NCBI GenBank assembly: GCA_944351765.1
Contig: CALVPR010000011.1
Coordinates: forward strand, 1-41,604
Origin: an uncultured Bacilli bacterium
GTDB taxonomy: Bacteria > Bacillota_I > Bacilli_A > RF39 > UBA660
DNA: 41,604 nt
Direction of reading: 5' to 3'
A program made the position numbers and the translations under genes. Below, one piece after another: positions 27,411-35,746 of this stretch. The stretch's first letter is position 1, and each line of letters begins with the position of its first letter. A model generated the notes under the pieces. That model saw only the letters and a list, made by a program, of their open reading frames with translations. It searched no databases and was not told where the DNA came from.

Positions 27411-28797
27411 TATTCTTCACCTTATATATTGTTTTAGTATTAAAAAATCCTATATACTCATTATTATTAGTTTTCGTTTTGTTAACAAAGTTATCTAATA
27501 CATTCATAAATTTACTATTATCTATATTAAAACTATCCATAACTATATAATCAATACTATTTATTTTATCTAAGTTATTTATTAAATTTACAGGTTTACT
27601 TGTATAGATAATACTTCCATTACTACTTTCTAAAACTGGATAATCTTCATCATTATGTCTCATATAATATAAATTATCTTTTTTAGTTTTATTAATATAG
27701 TTAAAATAATTAGTAGTTAAATATCTTCTTGAATAAAAAATTGGTAAATATCCATAACCCATAAACATTATTTCCATATTAGTATTGTTTTTTATTTCTA
27801 ATAGTTCTTCTTTAGTAATATCAGAAGAGATAAAAGCTCCTTTTACTCCATTATTATAATAAAAATTATTACTATAAATACTACTATTTAAATGTTCTTG
27901 CATGATAACTAAATCCTTTGTTATTCCAAGTTTTTTAGCAATATTAATTACTCCTACATTATAAAATAATATCTTACTGATTTTTAGCTTATTAAGTTCC
28001 ATTAAAACTTCTTCTAAATATGGAATATCTTTGTTATGAATCATTTTATTAATTGATACTATTATTTCTTTGGAAGTAGAATTGATTATCTCTTTTAACT
28101 TATCTATATCTAGTTGTAAACTAGGAAATACAGATAAATCTTTTATTCCTATGATTATTCCATCTATATTAGTTTTTAATACTTCTTCTAGATTATAGGC
28201 AGTAGGACATACTACCAACTTACTTTCTTTTCTTTTAGATATAGAAATAGTATCCCCTAGAGGTATATATGTAGTTATAAACTCTTTATTATTATTTAAA
28301 AATTCAATATATTCTTTTATATGTCTAACTATTCCTCTTTGATTTTTAGTTTTTACTAAAGATTCATCTTCAACAAGTCCATGAAAAGATAAATTATCAG
28401 TAATAATTACTCCATTATTATCTAAATTATCTTTAAACTTGTTAAAGAATTTAATATTTCCTCCTTTAGAAGCATCTATAAAGATTAAATCAAACTTACC
28501 TTCAATAGATACATCTATTGCATCTTTATTTATAATCGTTATTCTATTATCTAAATTAAACTTTTTAATATTAGATACTGCTATATTATATCTATCTATA
28601 TCTCTTTCTATTGTAGTTATTTTTATATCGTCACTTACTTTAGCCATTCTAATTGCAGAGTATCCAATAGCACTACCTATTTCTAATATATTTTTAATAT
28701 TATGTTCTTTTATATAATTACATAAAAATTCTATACCATCAGGTAGCATTATTGGTATATTGTTTTCTTTGGCATATCTCTCTATTTCTTCTATCAT
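27403..28797 (-). CDS. fusion of a TrmR-like O-methyltransferase and a TrhP1/YrrN-like U32 domain
   Basis: A 464-residue two-domain protein. Residues about 1-205 are an S-adenosylmethionine O-methyltransferase like TrmR/YrrM (ILEIGSAIGYSAIRMA, LIFIDASKGGN, VIITDNLSFHG, IPLGDTISISKRK). TrmR converts 5-hydroxyuridine to 5-methoxyuridine at tRNA position 34. Residues about 206-464 resemble the YrrN/TrhP1 half of the hydroxylation pair (CPTAYNLEEVL, ILFYNVGVINIAKKLG, MFMGYGYLPIFYSRRYLT). In B. subtilis these are separate genes yrrM, yrrN and yrrO. Here the first two are joined and the third follows with an overlap. The ATG at 28797 is chosen because GAAGGG lies five bases upstream and the -10 box at 28820 would put the transcript start at or after the earlier ATG (28818). 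Confidence 0.82.
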   Translation of the reverse strand: MIEEIERYAKENNIPIMLPDGIEFLCNYIKEHNIKNILEIGSAIGYSAIRMAKVSDDIKITTIERDIDRYNIAVSNIKKFNLDNRITIINKDAIDVSIEGKFDLIFIDASKGGNIKFFNKFKDNLDNNGVIITDNLSFHGLVEDESLVKTKNQRGIVRHIKEYIEFLNNNKEFITTYIPLGDTISISKRKESKLVVCPTAYNLEEVLKTNIDGIIIGIKDLSVFPSLQLDIDKLKEIINSTSKEIIVSINKMIHNKDIPYLEEVLMELNKLKISKILFYNVGVINIAKKLGITKDLVIMQEHLNSSIYSNNFYYNNGVKGAFISSDITKEELLEIKNNTNMEIMFMGYGYLPIFYSRRYLTTNYFNYINKTKKDNLYYMRHNDEDYPVLESSNGSIIYTSKPVNLINNLDKINSIDYIVMDSFNIDNSKFMNVLDNFVNKTKTNNNEYIGFFNTKTIYKVKNNE

Positions 28798-28819
28798 ACT
28801 ATCCCTTCTTCTTGCCATA

Positions 28820-28848
28820 ATTATAGCATATTACTTATCTTTTTTAAA
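28820..28848 (-). promoter_or_regulatory. promoter of the tRNA-modification operon
   Basis: TATAAT (28820-28825) with a weak -35 TTTAAA (28843-28848) 17 bases upstream on the minus strand. The predicted transcript start is very close to the coding sequence. Confidence 0.5.
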
Positions 28849-28852
28849 GTAT

Positions 28853-28880
28853 AGAAAAAGATATCCTACAAGATACCTTT
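28853..28880 (-). terminator. terminator after gmk
   Basis: AAAAGGTATC pairs with GATATCTTTT (one G-U pair) and is followed by TTCT on the minus strand, five bases after the gmk stop. Confidence 0.7.
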
Positions 28881-28885
28881 TCTAA

Positions 28886-29536
28886 TTATTGTTCTAAATC
28901 TACTAATAATTCATGAATATATTCTTCTTCATTACTTAAAAGCACTTCTTCGATTCTATCTACTCTGCATTTTTCAGCTTTGATAATAGCTTGTATTTTT
29001 CTAACCGCATTATTTACTTCATCATTAACTACTACATAGTTATATTTAGATACTTCATTTATTTCTTTGTATGCAATTTTAAATCTTTCAATTATTTTTT
29101 CCTTACTATCAGTGTTTCTTCCTACAAGTCTTCTTTTTAACTCTTCTAAAGTCGGAGGCATAATAAATATAAATATGCTTTCCGGAATTAAATTCTTTAT
29201 TTGCATTGCTCCTTGTATTTCTATTTCTAATATAACGTCTATTCCTTCATTTAATTTTTCTTCTATGATTTTTTTAGGAGTCCCATAATAGTTTCCTGCA
29301 TATTCTGCATACTCCAAAAAATATCCTTCTTTTATTTTATTTTCAAATTCTTCTTTACTATAAAAATAATAAGTTTCACCTTCAATATCATTTGTTCTAG
29401 GAGCCCTACTAGTAGCAGACACAGATAACCATAAATTATTTTCTTTTTCTAATAAATTGCTTATTACTGTCCCTTTACCTGCCCCTGAAGGAGCTGATAT
29501 AACTATTAAAGTTCCACGTTTTTTTGTCCTTATCAT
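28886..29536 (-). CDS. gmk: guanylate kinase
   Basis: Phosphorylates GMP to GDP with ATP in purine nucleotide supply. The 216-residue protein has the P-loop SAPSGAGKGT (residues 14-23), the GMP-binding stretch SATSRAPRTNDIEGETYYF, the FLEYAEYAGNYYGTPK block and LEIEIQGAMQIK. Length is about normal for the family. The start is the ATG at 29536 because GGGGA lies six bases upstream. Two upstream in-frame ATGs lack such a site. Confidence 0.96.
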   Translation of the reverse strand: MIRTKKRGTLIVISAPSGAGKGTVISNLLEKENNLWLSVSATSRAPRTNDIEGETYYFYSKEEFENKIKEGYFLEYAEYAGNYYGTPKKIIEEKLNEGIDVILEIEIQGAMQIKNLIPESIFIFIMPPTLEELKRRLVGRNTDSKEKIIERFKIAYKEINEVSKYNYVVVNDEVNNAVRKIQAIIKAEKCRVDRIEEVLLSNEEEYIHELLVDLEQ

Positions 29537-29592
29537 AATATTCCCCATTTCTTGTATATGGTAGTTTATCATCAATTATTTAAAAAAGCAAT

Positions 29593-29625
29593 AAAAAAAT
29601 TGGAAAACTATCCAACTTTTTTCTC
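29593..29625 (-). terminator. terminator after the GH13 gene
   Basis: TTGGA and TCCAA with flanking A/T runs form a hairpin (AAAAAAATTGGA with TCCAACTTTTTT). Read on the minus strand it overlaps the last codons of the 29608 gene and ends in a long T run. Confidence 0.75.
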
Positions 29626-30519
29626 TAATATTTTTGCTTTTTTATGAGCTTCTTTTATTTCACTACTTTTCCAAGTGTCATCAAATGGTCTTGTATAAAA
29701 TAAACTATTTTTATATTGCATTATCATATCTTTATACCATTTTAAAATTTCTTTACTTGAAGCACTTTTTGTATATCCTAGTTTATCTTCACTCAAATAT
29801 GTATCATGAGTTTCCACAAACTTTATCATCATATCTTTGTTACTTCCATCATAGTTTCCCAAAACATGCATATATTGGGTATATTCATCTATTATTTTCC
29901 TATTTTCTTCAAAAATTACTTCTCCATATAAAAACATGCCATATTTTTTTAACCTATATATTAAATTAGGCCAAAAGTTATATCCTTCACTTGGAAGACC
30001 AATAGACTTTGCTGCATCAAATCTAAATCCTGTAATACCACAGTCGATTAATTCATTTAAAAAGTTAACGATCATATCTTCTATATCTTTATTATAAACA
30101 TTTAATCCAGGCAAATCAATACAATGATGAATCACATCTTGTCTATCTTTCCAATTTTTAACTTTTACTTTTTCTTTCCAATAATTGGGATTATTCCTTA
30201 TTTTCTCATTTACTTTAATATGAGGTTTAAAATTATCTTTAGGATCTGCTCCCATATGATTAATTACAGCATCAGCATATACCCTAAGCCCTACTTCATT
30301 ACATTTATTACATAAATTAATTAAATCTTCTTTTGTTCCAAATACATTTCCTATTTTAAAATCTATTGGTTGATATGACATCCACCACTCTTTTATCCCA
30401 TCTTCTTTTAATGGTTGAATTGGATTTATTTGAACAGCATCAAATCCCTGTTCTTTAATAAGTTTATAGTTTTGGCAGATATCATTTAATTTCCAATTAA
30501 AACAACTTATTATTCGCAT
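29608..30519 (-). CDS. short GH13 (alpha-amylase family) glycoside hydrolase
   Basis: A 303-residue intracellular (no signal peptide) alpha-amylase-family protein. The four GH13 regions are present: I, DAVINH (residues 83-88); II, GFRFDAAK with the nucleophile Asp168; III, YGEVI with the acid/base Glu200; IV, FVETHD with Asp239. So all catalytic residues are intact and it should act on alpha-glucans or oligosaccharides. It is much shorter than usual, stopping about 65 residues after region IV, so the last barrel elements and C-terminal beta domain are reduced or missing. The stop is followed by a terminator, so this does not look like a recent truncation. The start is at 30519, with GGAG further upstream than usual (12 bases). 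Confidence 0.82.
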   Translation of the reverse strand: MRIISCFNWKLNDICQNYKLIKEQGFDAVQINPIQPLKEDGIKEWWMSYQPIDFKIGNVFGTKEDLINLCNKCNEVGLRVYADAVINHMGADPKDNFKPHIKVNEKIRNNPNYWKEKVKVKNWKDRQDVIHHCIDLPGLNVYNKDIEDMIVNFLNELIDCGITGFRFDAAKSIGLPSEGYNFWPNLIYRLKKYGMFLYGEVIFEENRKIIDEYTQYMHVLGNYDGSNKDMMIKFVETHDTYLSEDKLGYTKSASSKEILKWYKDMIMQYKNSLFYTRPFDDTWKSSEIKEAHKKAKILEKKVG

Positions 30520-30544
30520 ACTACATCACTACTCCTATAATATA

Positions 30545-30573
30545 AATATAGCAAAATTTTAATGATGTTACAA
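30545..30573 (-). promoter_or_regulatory. promoter of the GH13 gene
   Basis: TTGTAA (30568-30573) and TATATT (30545-30550) with a 17-base spacer on the minus strand. Confidence 0.5.
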
Positions 30574-30594
30574 GGGAATTTAACTATTAATATA

Positions 30595-31059
30595 TTATAT
30601 TTCTATAAAGTTATGATCTAATTTTTCAATAAATTTTATTAAATCTTGATATTTAATAGATATTGTTGCCGTATTTCTATTTGGATGCACTAATACTTTA
30701 TTTTGAGTTAACTCTTTATCTAATAATACTGTTACTTTATTTTCGGTATCATTAACAATACCTAAAGGAGTTACTGAACCTGGAATTAATTTTAATATAT
30801 TCATTAAATCTTCCTTTGAAGCAAAATGAAAACTTGATACATGTAAAACTTTGGCTAATTCTTTTAAATTAACTTGTTTGTCTTCTGGTAACGTATATAA
30901 AAAATACCCTTTTTTCTTTCCTTTTAAGAATAAATTTTTACACCCTATTCCTTCAATATATGGGACTTTTTCTTTTGCTTCTTCAACTGTATATGCAGCT
31001 TCATGCTCAACTATTTCATAATCTATATTTAATTCTTTTAGCTTATCTTCAATTATCAT
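30595..31059 (-). CDS. PrdX/YbaK-type aminoacyl-tRNA deacylase
   Basis: A 154-residue trans-editing protein of the YbaK/ProX family, which removes wrongly charged amino acids (typically Ala) from tRNA(Pro). Family features include the conserved core KNLFLKGKKKGYFLYTLPEDK, HVSSFHFASKEDL, the diagnostic GSVTPLGIVND (about residues 94-104) and HPNRNTATISI near the end. Length matches stand-alone PrdX. The start has GAGGAATTATA upstream and a promoter at 31083-31111. Confidence 0.88.
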   Translation of the reverse strand: MIIEDKLKELNIDYEIVEHEAAYTVEEAKEKVPYIEGIGCKNLFLKGKKKGYFLYTLPEDKQVNLKELAKVLHVSSFHFASKEDLMNILKLIPGSVTPLGIVNDTENKVTVLLDKELTQNKVLVHPNRNTATISIKYQDLIKFIEKLDHNFIEI

Positions 31060-31082
31060 TATAATTCCTCTTTCTTAATTTT

Positions 31083-31111
31083 AGTCTAACAATAATAAAA
31101 ATTATTGTCAA
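31083..31111 (-). promoter_or_regulatory. promoter of the deacylase gene
   Basis: TTGACA (31106-31111) and TAGACT (31083-31088) on the minus strand with a 17-base spacer. Confidence 0.6.
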
Positions 31112-31138
31112 CACATTTAAATACATAATATATTTAAC

Positions 31139-31167
31139 TTTACCTTAAATAAATTTTAATATATAAT
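31139..31167 (+). promoter_or_regulatory. promoter of the frame-broken gene at 31185
   Basis: TTTACC (31139-31144) and a perfect TATAAT (31162-31167) are 17 bases apart, 18 bases before the ATG at 31185. This supports 31185 as the true start. Confidence 0.65.
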
Positions 31168-31184
31168 TAATGTGTGGTGATTAT

Positions 31185-32584
31185 ATGAAGTATGATAATT
31201 TCTTACGAGTTATAAAAAATTTTAAAAATGGTTTAGTTAGTGAAGTAAATGGTTATATACCATTAATTGTTGTAGAACAAGTACTAAAAAAAAGATAACC
31301 GAACTTAATGATAAACTTACAGAATACGGAAAATATTTGGCCACTTTATTTGAAAAAGAATGCTTGATAGAATTTGATAAAAATAATTCTAATTGGATTA
31401 ATATTAAATTTAGTGAAGGAATATTTTCACAATATAACAGTATTATTTCCCTTGATATTAGTAAAACTATAAATCCAATGATAATCTATAGTAAAGATAA
31501 TAAACATATTATTACTACATCTTTAAAAGATAACAATTCAACCAACTATTATATTAATCTATTAAGAAATGATCATAAAACTAAAGAATTTCTCATTTAT
31601 ATAAAAAAATGGAAAAATTTATATTTAAAAAACTATCTTGGAATAAAAACAGATATTGGTTTATACGTTAATATTTTTCAAAGCATTAAATCAATTAGAA
31701 CATTAATTGGAGATAAAGATTATAATGTCGAATATACTTATGGAAAATGGTTAAGTTTTTTACCGGATCAGATTTCCTTTGATCGAACAAATTCTAAAGC
31801 TCCTGTTACTTTTGAATTGCCATATCATCATGGAGATAAAAATAAATACATTGAAGAATTACTTAATGAAAAAAGTCACTTTTATTACTATAAAGACGAT
31901 TCTACAAAAACTTATAAAATATTTTGGGGAAATGATGAATTAAAAAATATTTTAAATGAAGTAGACATCGGAAAATTATACTCATCTTTAACGGTAGATA
32001 CTTCCTATTTTAGTCCAGAATTACAAGAAGAATTTAAACAAGTATATTTAGCAAATTCAATAGGGTTAGAAGAAGCTAAACAAAAAGAAATTAATAATCT
32101 TAAGCAAAAACAAGTTGAAAGGATTAAAGAAGCATATAAACTATTTAAAGAATTAGCAGAACTTTTAAATAATTCTAAATTAGATGATTTAAATTTAGAA
32201 AAAATTAAATTAGATGATATTAAAAAAATATTTTTTAAAAACAATGGATTACCCAATGAAAAAGGATATATTGAAATTAGTGAGTTTTTTAGAAACAATA
32301 TGATACTTAGAATGATAGATTTAAGTGCTATTGATTTAACTAATGCAGACATTAGAAATATGGATTTTTCCGGTACTAACATTCAAATTAATCCTCAAAC
32401 TATTTATAATAAAGATATGACTAATGTTAATGCTAAAGGTGTTCATTTTCCTTTTTATTATAGTTTTGAAAATACTATAATAGACGGATGTATTATTGAT
32501 GATTGGGAAGCAATGATAGATTTAGATAAAGTTAAAAGTTACAATAACAGTACATATATTAATAAATCAAATAAAAAGAAATAA
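31185..32584 (+). pseudogene. unknown gene with a pentapeptide-like tail, broken or frameshifted at an A8 tract
   Basis: The ATG at 31185 (GGTGAT upstream, promoter in front) opens a frame of 37 codons that stops at 31296-31298. The frame one base back continues from the same place (KITELNDKLTEYGKYLATLF...) to 32584. The switch point is a run of eight A at 31286-31293, and in the first frame it reads A AAA AAA, a -1 slippery heptamer. Joined, the product is about 466 residues. It has a novel N-terminal region, a lysine-rich coiled coil (about 275-320 of the joined protein) and a C-terminal stretch of pentapeptide-like repeats (DLSAIDLTNADIRNMDFSG). It may be a pseudogene, a phase-variable gene, a programmed frameshift, or a homopolymer sequencing error. 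Function is unknown. Confidence 0.7.
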
Positions 32585-32620
32585 GTTATTTGCTATATTT
32601 ACTTATTTCTTTATTTTTTT
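32575..32620 (+). terminator. terminator after the frame-broken gene
   Basis: AAAGAAATAAGT and ACTTATTTCTTT form a perfect 12-bp stem around a 14-base loop, followed by ATTTTTTT. It overlaps the stop of the gene and the end of the converging small gene at 32611. Confidence 0.8.
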
Positions 32621-32835
32621 CCGTATTGGTTACCATTTCCATTGTTATTTCCCTGATTATTACCATTATTATTTGAGTTTCCATTAGTTATATCTTCATA
32701 CTTTTTATACTGATTATTCAAAACTTGTTTCAAATTTTCATCTTCTACTTTATCTAATACAAAATGTATTGCATCCATTCCCATACAAGCCCCTTTATTT
32801 AATTCGTCTAATACATTCATTTCATTTTCATCCAT
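32611..32835 (-). CDS. small protein with an Asn/Gly-rich tail
   Basis: A 74-residue protein. Residues 1-48 are predicted helical and hydrophilic (ELNKGACMGMDAIHFVLDKV), and 50-74 are almost only Asn and Gly with Gln (NNNGNNQGNNNGNGN). No membrane segment. The N-terminal half resembles the start of longer four-helix-bundle proteins of Bacillota, so it may be a shortened relative, but I cannot name it. The start has TTGGAGG. It follows ftsW/spoVE by 58 bases on the same strand. Confidence 0.6.
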   Translation of the reverse strand: MDENEMNVLDELNKGACMGMDAIHFVLDKVEDENLKQVLNNQYKKYEDITNGNSNNNGNNQGNNNGNGNQYGKK

Positions 32836-32893
32836 ATTTTATACCTCCAATTATAATTTGGACTGAAAGTATAAAACTATGTATAATTTATTA

Positions 32894-33979
32894 TTATTTT
32901 TGATATTTACTTATATTTAAAAGTATTCCCATTGATACTAAAGTAATTAATAATGATGAACCACCATAACTTAAAAATGGAAGTGTAACTCCTGTTACTG
33001 GTATTAATCCTACTACCACCATTAAATTTAAAAGTGCTTGAAAAGAAAGTCCAAAAGTTATTCCAAAAGCTAAAAATTTACCAAATTTATCTTCCGAGTT
33101 TATAGCTATTTTAAATCCCCTATATATAATGGTAATAAATAAAGATGCTACTATTAATATTCCCACAAAACCAAATTCTTCACTAATAATTGAAAAAATA
33201 AAGTCTGTTTGAGGTTCTGGTAAATAGAAGTGTTTTTGGATGGAGTTGCCAAATCCTAATCCAAGTAATCCACCTGGACCAATAGAATATAAAGATTGTA
33301 TTATTTGGAATCCACTTCCTAAAGGATCAGTCCAAGGATTTATAAATGATAATATTCTTTTTAATCTATATGGAGCCATTATAACTAAGATGACTACTCC
33401 AATTAAACCTAATATTCCTATTTTTACAAAAAATCCCATTTTTACTCCACTTACAAAAAGCGATACAATTATAGTCATAACTATTACTACACCAGTTCCA
33501 AAGTCTGGTTGTAACATAATAAGTCCAAATACTAATAATAGTATTCCAAGTATTGGAAACACTCCCTTTTTTATATCTTTTAATAACTTTTCATTATGTG
33601 CTAAATACTTCGAAGTAAATATTATTAAAGCTAGTTTTGTAAATTCACTAGGTTGTATTCCTAAAGAACCTATACCAAACCAACTTCTAGAACCATTTCT
33701 TATTGTTCCTATTCCCGGTATTAATACTAATATAAGAAGTAAAAAGCAAACACCAAAAATTATGTTTGCTTTGTTTAAATACTTTATATAAGGTATATTT
33801 GCTACTATTATCATTATTACATATCCTACTATTAAAAATATTGCTTGTGATTTCAAAAATTTATATGGATCATTAAATTTATATTCTGCCCAAACATATG
33901 AAGAAGAATATATCATAAGAAGTCCAAATAAAGAAATTATAATTATGGCTATTAATAATAGATAATCTACCTTTTTCAT
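32894..33979 (-). CDS. FtsW/SpoVE-type peptidoglycan glycosyltransferase (SEDS)
   Basis: A 361-residue SEDS-family polytopic membrane protein that polymerises lipid II into glycan strands with a partner class B penicillin-binding protein. It shows about ten hydrophobic segments and the family motifs, such as NGSRSWFGIGSLGIQPSEF, LLQPDFGT-like MLQPDFGTGVV, GLGFGNSIQKHFYLPEPQTDFIFS and the terminal PVTGVTLPFLSYGGSS. It could serve division (FtsW) or sporulation (SpoVE); sequence alone does not decide. The start at 33979 has AAAGGGGGAT upstream, 11 bases after the mraY stop. The order penicillin-binding protein, mraY, ftsW/spoVE is a compact dcw cluster. Confidence 0.93.
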   Translation of the reverse strand: MKKVDYLLLIAIIIISLFGLLMIYSSSYVWAEYKFNDPYKFLKSQAIFLIVGYVIMIIVANIPYIKYLNKANIIFGVCFLLLILVLIPGIGTIRNGSRSWFGIGSLGIQPSEFTKLALIIFTSKYLAHNEKLLKDIKKGVFPILGILLLVFGLIMLQPDFGTGVVIVMTIIVSLFVSGVKMGFFVKIGILGLIGVVILVIMAPYRLKRILSFINPWTDPLGSGFQIIQSLYSIGPGGLLGLGFGNSIQKHFYLPEPQTDFIFSIISEEFGFVGILIVASLFITIIYRGFKIAINSEDKFGKFLAFGITFGLSFQALLNLMVVVGLIPVTGVTLPFLSYGGSSLLITLVSMGILLNISKYQK

Positions 33980-33990
33980 ATATCCCCCTT

Positions 33991-34983
33991 TTATAACCAA
34001 ACTCCATATATAAGAGCCATTAAACATAAGATAAATCCTACTATCCAAAATAGTTTTACAATATCTGTTTCACTCCATCCCAATCTTTCAAAATGATGAT
34101 GAATTGGAGTCATTAAAAATACTTTTCTTTTAAATATTACTACTGAAGTTATCTGAATTATTACTGTTAGTGTTTCTATTACAAAAACTCCTCCAATAAC
34201 GGCTAACGATAATTCATGAGAAGTAAGAATTGCTATTGTCGCTAGCGTTGCTCCTAAAGTTAAACTTCCGGTATCACCCATAAACACTTTTGCTGGATGG
34301 GTATTATATACTAAAAATCCCATTATACATCCTACTAATATAAAACAGAAAATACCAATATCTTGATAACCTACTATCCAACTACTTCCCCAAGCCATTA
34401 AGCCAAATGCTACAAATCCTATAGCAGATAGTCCACCCGCAAGTCCATCTAATCCATCAGTTAAATTAACAGCATTAGAAGCTCCGACTAATAAGAAAAG
34501 TATTAAAACTCCATAAAACCAGTTTAAATCCCATTCTAAATTTAGTAAAGTTACACGAAGTACAGAATCTCCACTTCCAAATTCTCTATACAGTATATAA
34601 AATACTAATGCCACAATAAATTGTAATATTAACTTTTGAAATTGGGTTAGTCCTTTATTTCGATTCTTCTTTAGACTGATGTAATCATCTAAAAAACCAA
34701 TGCCACAATATGAGATAAAAACAAATAATATAATAAGTAAATTTACCGAATGTTCCATTTTATTTGTAATCAAAAGAGCAAATACAGTAATTAATGTAGG
34801 GATTACAAATATAAGTCCTCCCATTGTAGGTGTTCCTGCTTTAACTCTATGAGCATCTACATACACATTTATGTTTTGCCCACATTTAATTTTTTTTAAT
34901 AAAGGTATCATTATAAGGCCAAAAATTACTGTTATAATAAAACCAATCATTAAAGCAAATAAAGATTTTGTAAGTGTTAACAT
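33991..34983 (-). CDS. mraY: phospho-N-acetylmuramoyl-pentapeptide transferase
   Basis: MraY transfers phospho-MurNAc-pentapeptide to undecaprenyl phosphate, making lipid I at the inner membrane face. The 330-residue protein has about ten transmembrane helices and the active-site motifs AGTPTMGG, FLDDYI (Asp pair), NAVNLTDGLDGLAGG and the MTPIHHHFE loop. The start has GGAAGTGA upstream, with an extended -10 promoter nearby, so it can be transcribed even though the upstream penicillin-binding protein gene is interrupted. Confidence 0.97.
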   Translation of the reverse strand: MLTLTKSLFALMIGFIITVIFGLIMIPLLKKIKCGQNINVYVDAHRVKAGTPTMGGLIFVIPTLITVFALLITNKMEHSVNLLIILFVFISYCGIGFLDDYISLKKNRNKGLTQFQKLILQFIVALVFYILYREFGSGDSVLRVTLLNLEWDLNWFYGVLILFLLVGASNAVNLTDGLDGLAGGLSAIGFVAFGLMAWGSSWIVGYQDIGIFCFILVGCIMGFLVYNTHPAKVFMGDTGSLTLGATLATIAILTSHELSLAVIGGVFVIETLTVIIQITSVVIFKRKVFLMTPIHHHFERLGWSETDIVKLFWIVGFILCLMALIYGVWL

Positions 34984-35009
34984 ACGTTCACTTCCATTTC
35001 TACATGTAC

Positions 35010-35018
35010 ATTATAACA
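35010..35018 (-). promoter_or_regulatory. extended -10 promoter of mraY
   Basis: TGTTATAAT on the minus strand: a TG motif one base before TATAAT, 26 bases from the mraY start. No good -35 box is seen, which is common for extended -10 promoters. Confidence 0.5.
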
Positions 35019-35068
35019 TATTTTAATACAACTACCAAAAATAATTTGTCATATTTTACATTAGCTTG

Positions 35069-35746
35069 TCAATTACCAAGCATAAGTCTTACTGTACTTC
35101 CTTCAGCAATTTGACTATCAGCTTCAGGTGACATCGATTTTACTATATCTCCACTACCAGTATATTCAATTTGAAAGTTTTTTAGCTCTTTTTTAGCATC
35201 ACTTACATTCATTCCTACTACATTAGGAAGACGATAATATTTTTGTTCATACCATTGATATATTTTATCAAGTCCACCTTCTGGTTTTTCTATATCAAGA
35301 GCAGTTATTGCATCTGTTAGTATTGCTTTTGCTATTGGGGCTGCTACTGTACCACCAAATTGTGTTACTCCTTTAGGATTATCTATTGCTACATACACTA
35401 TTACTTTAGGATCATTAGCAGGTAAAAATCCAATAAATGATACAATATAGTTTCCTACCATATAAGCCCCATTATCAACTTTTTGAGCTGTTCCAGTTTT
35501 ACCTCCTACTCGGTATCCTTCTATATAAGCATTTCTTCCAGTACCTAATGCAACAACACTTTCAAGTGCCATTCTAACAGTTTGGCTAGTATTCTCACTA
35601 ATAACTTTTCTCACTTCTGTTTTTTCATTTAATTTTATTATCTCTCCTGTTTCTGGCTCAGTTATACTTTTTACTATATATGGCTTATATAAAGTACCAC
35701 CATTAATTGCTGCACTAACTGCTGTTATTTGTTGTGAGGTACTCCT
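35069..35746 (-). pseudogene. 3' fragment of a class B penicillin-binding protein gene (spoVD/ftsI type), split by the mobile element
   Basis: About 225 codons remain, beginning at the junction (RSTSQQITAVSAAINGG) and reading to a normal stop. The fragment has the transpeptidase motif KTGT (VGGKTGTAQKV) and a C-terminal PASTA domain (RLPNVVGMNVSDAKKEL). The conserved SxxK and SxN motifs and the whole N-terminal half are missing and occur nowhere else in the window. A single PASTA domain and the position before mraY and ftsW/spoVE suggest SpoVD or a SpoVD-like FtsI. In family alignments the stretch just before the break is the FGQGIS-VTP loop, so the insertion point is inside conserved catalytic-domain sequence. 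The frame is otherwise intact, so excision of the element could restore the gene. Confidence 0.88.

Noticed and set aside
32611-32835. Asn/Gly-rich protein as a spore-coat protein
   Set aside because: Only low-complexity composition supports it; no family motif is visible.
35069-35614. An intact short gene starting at the GTG at 35614
   Set aside because: The frame continues upstream with conserved penicillin-binding protein sequence to 35746, so it is a fragment rather than a small gene with its own start.
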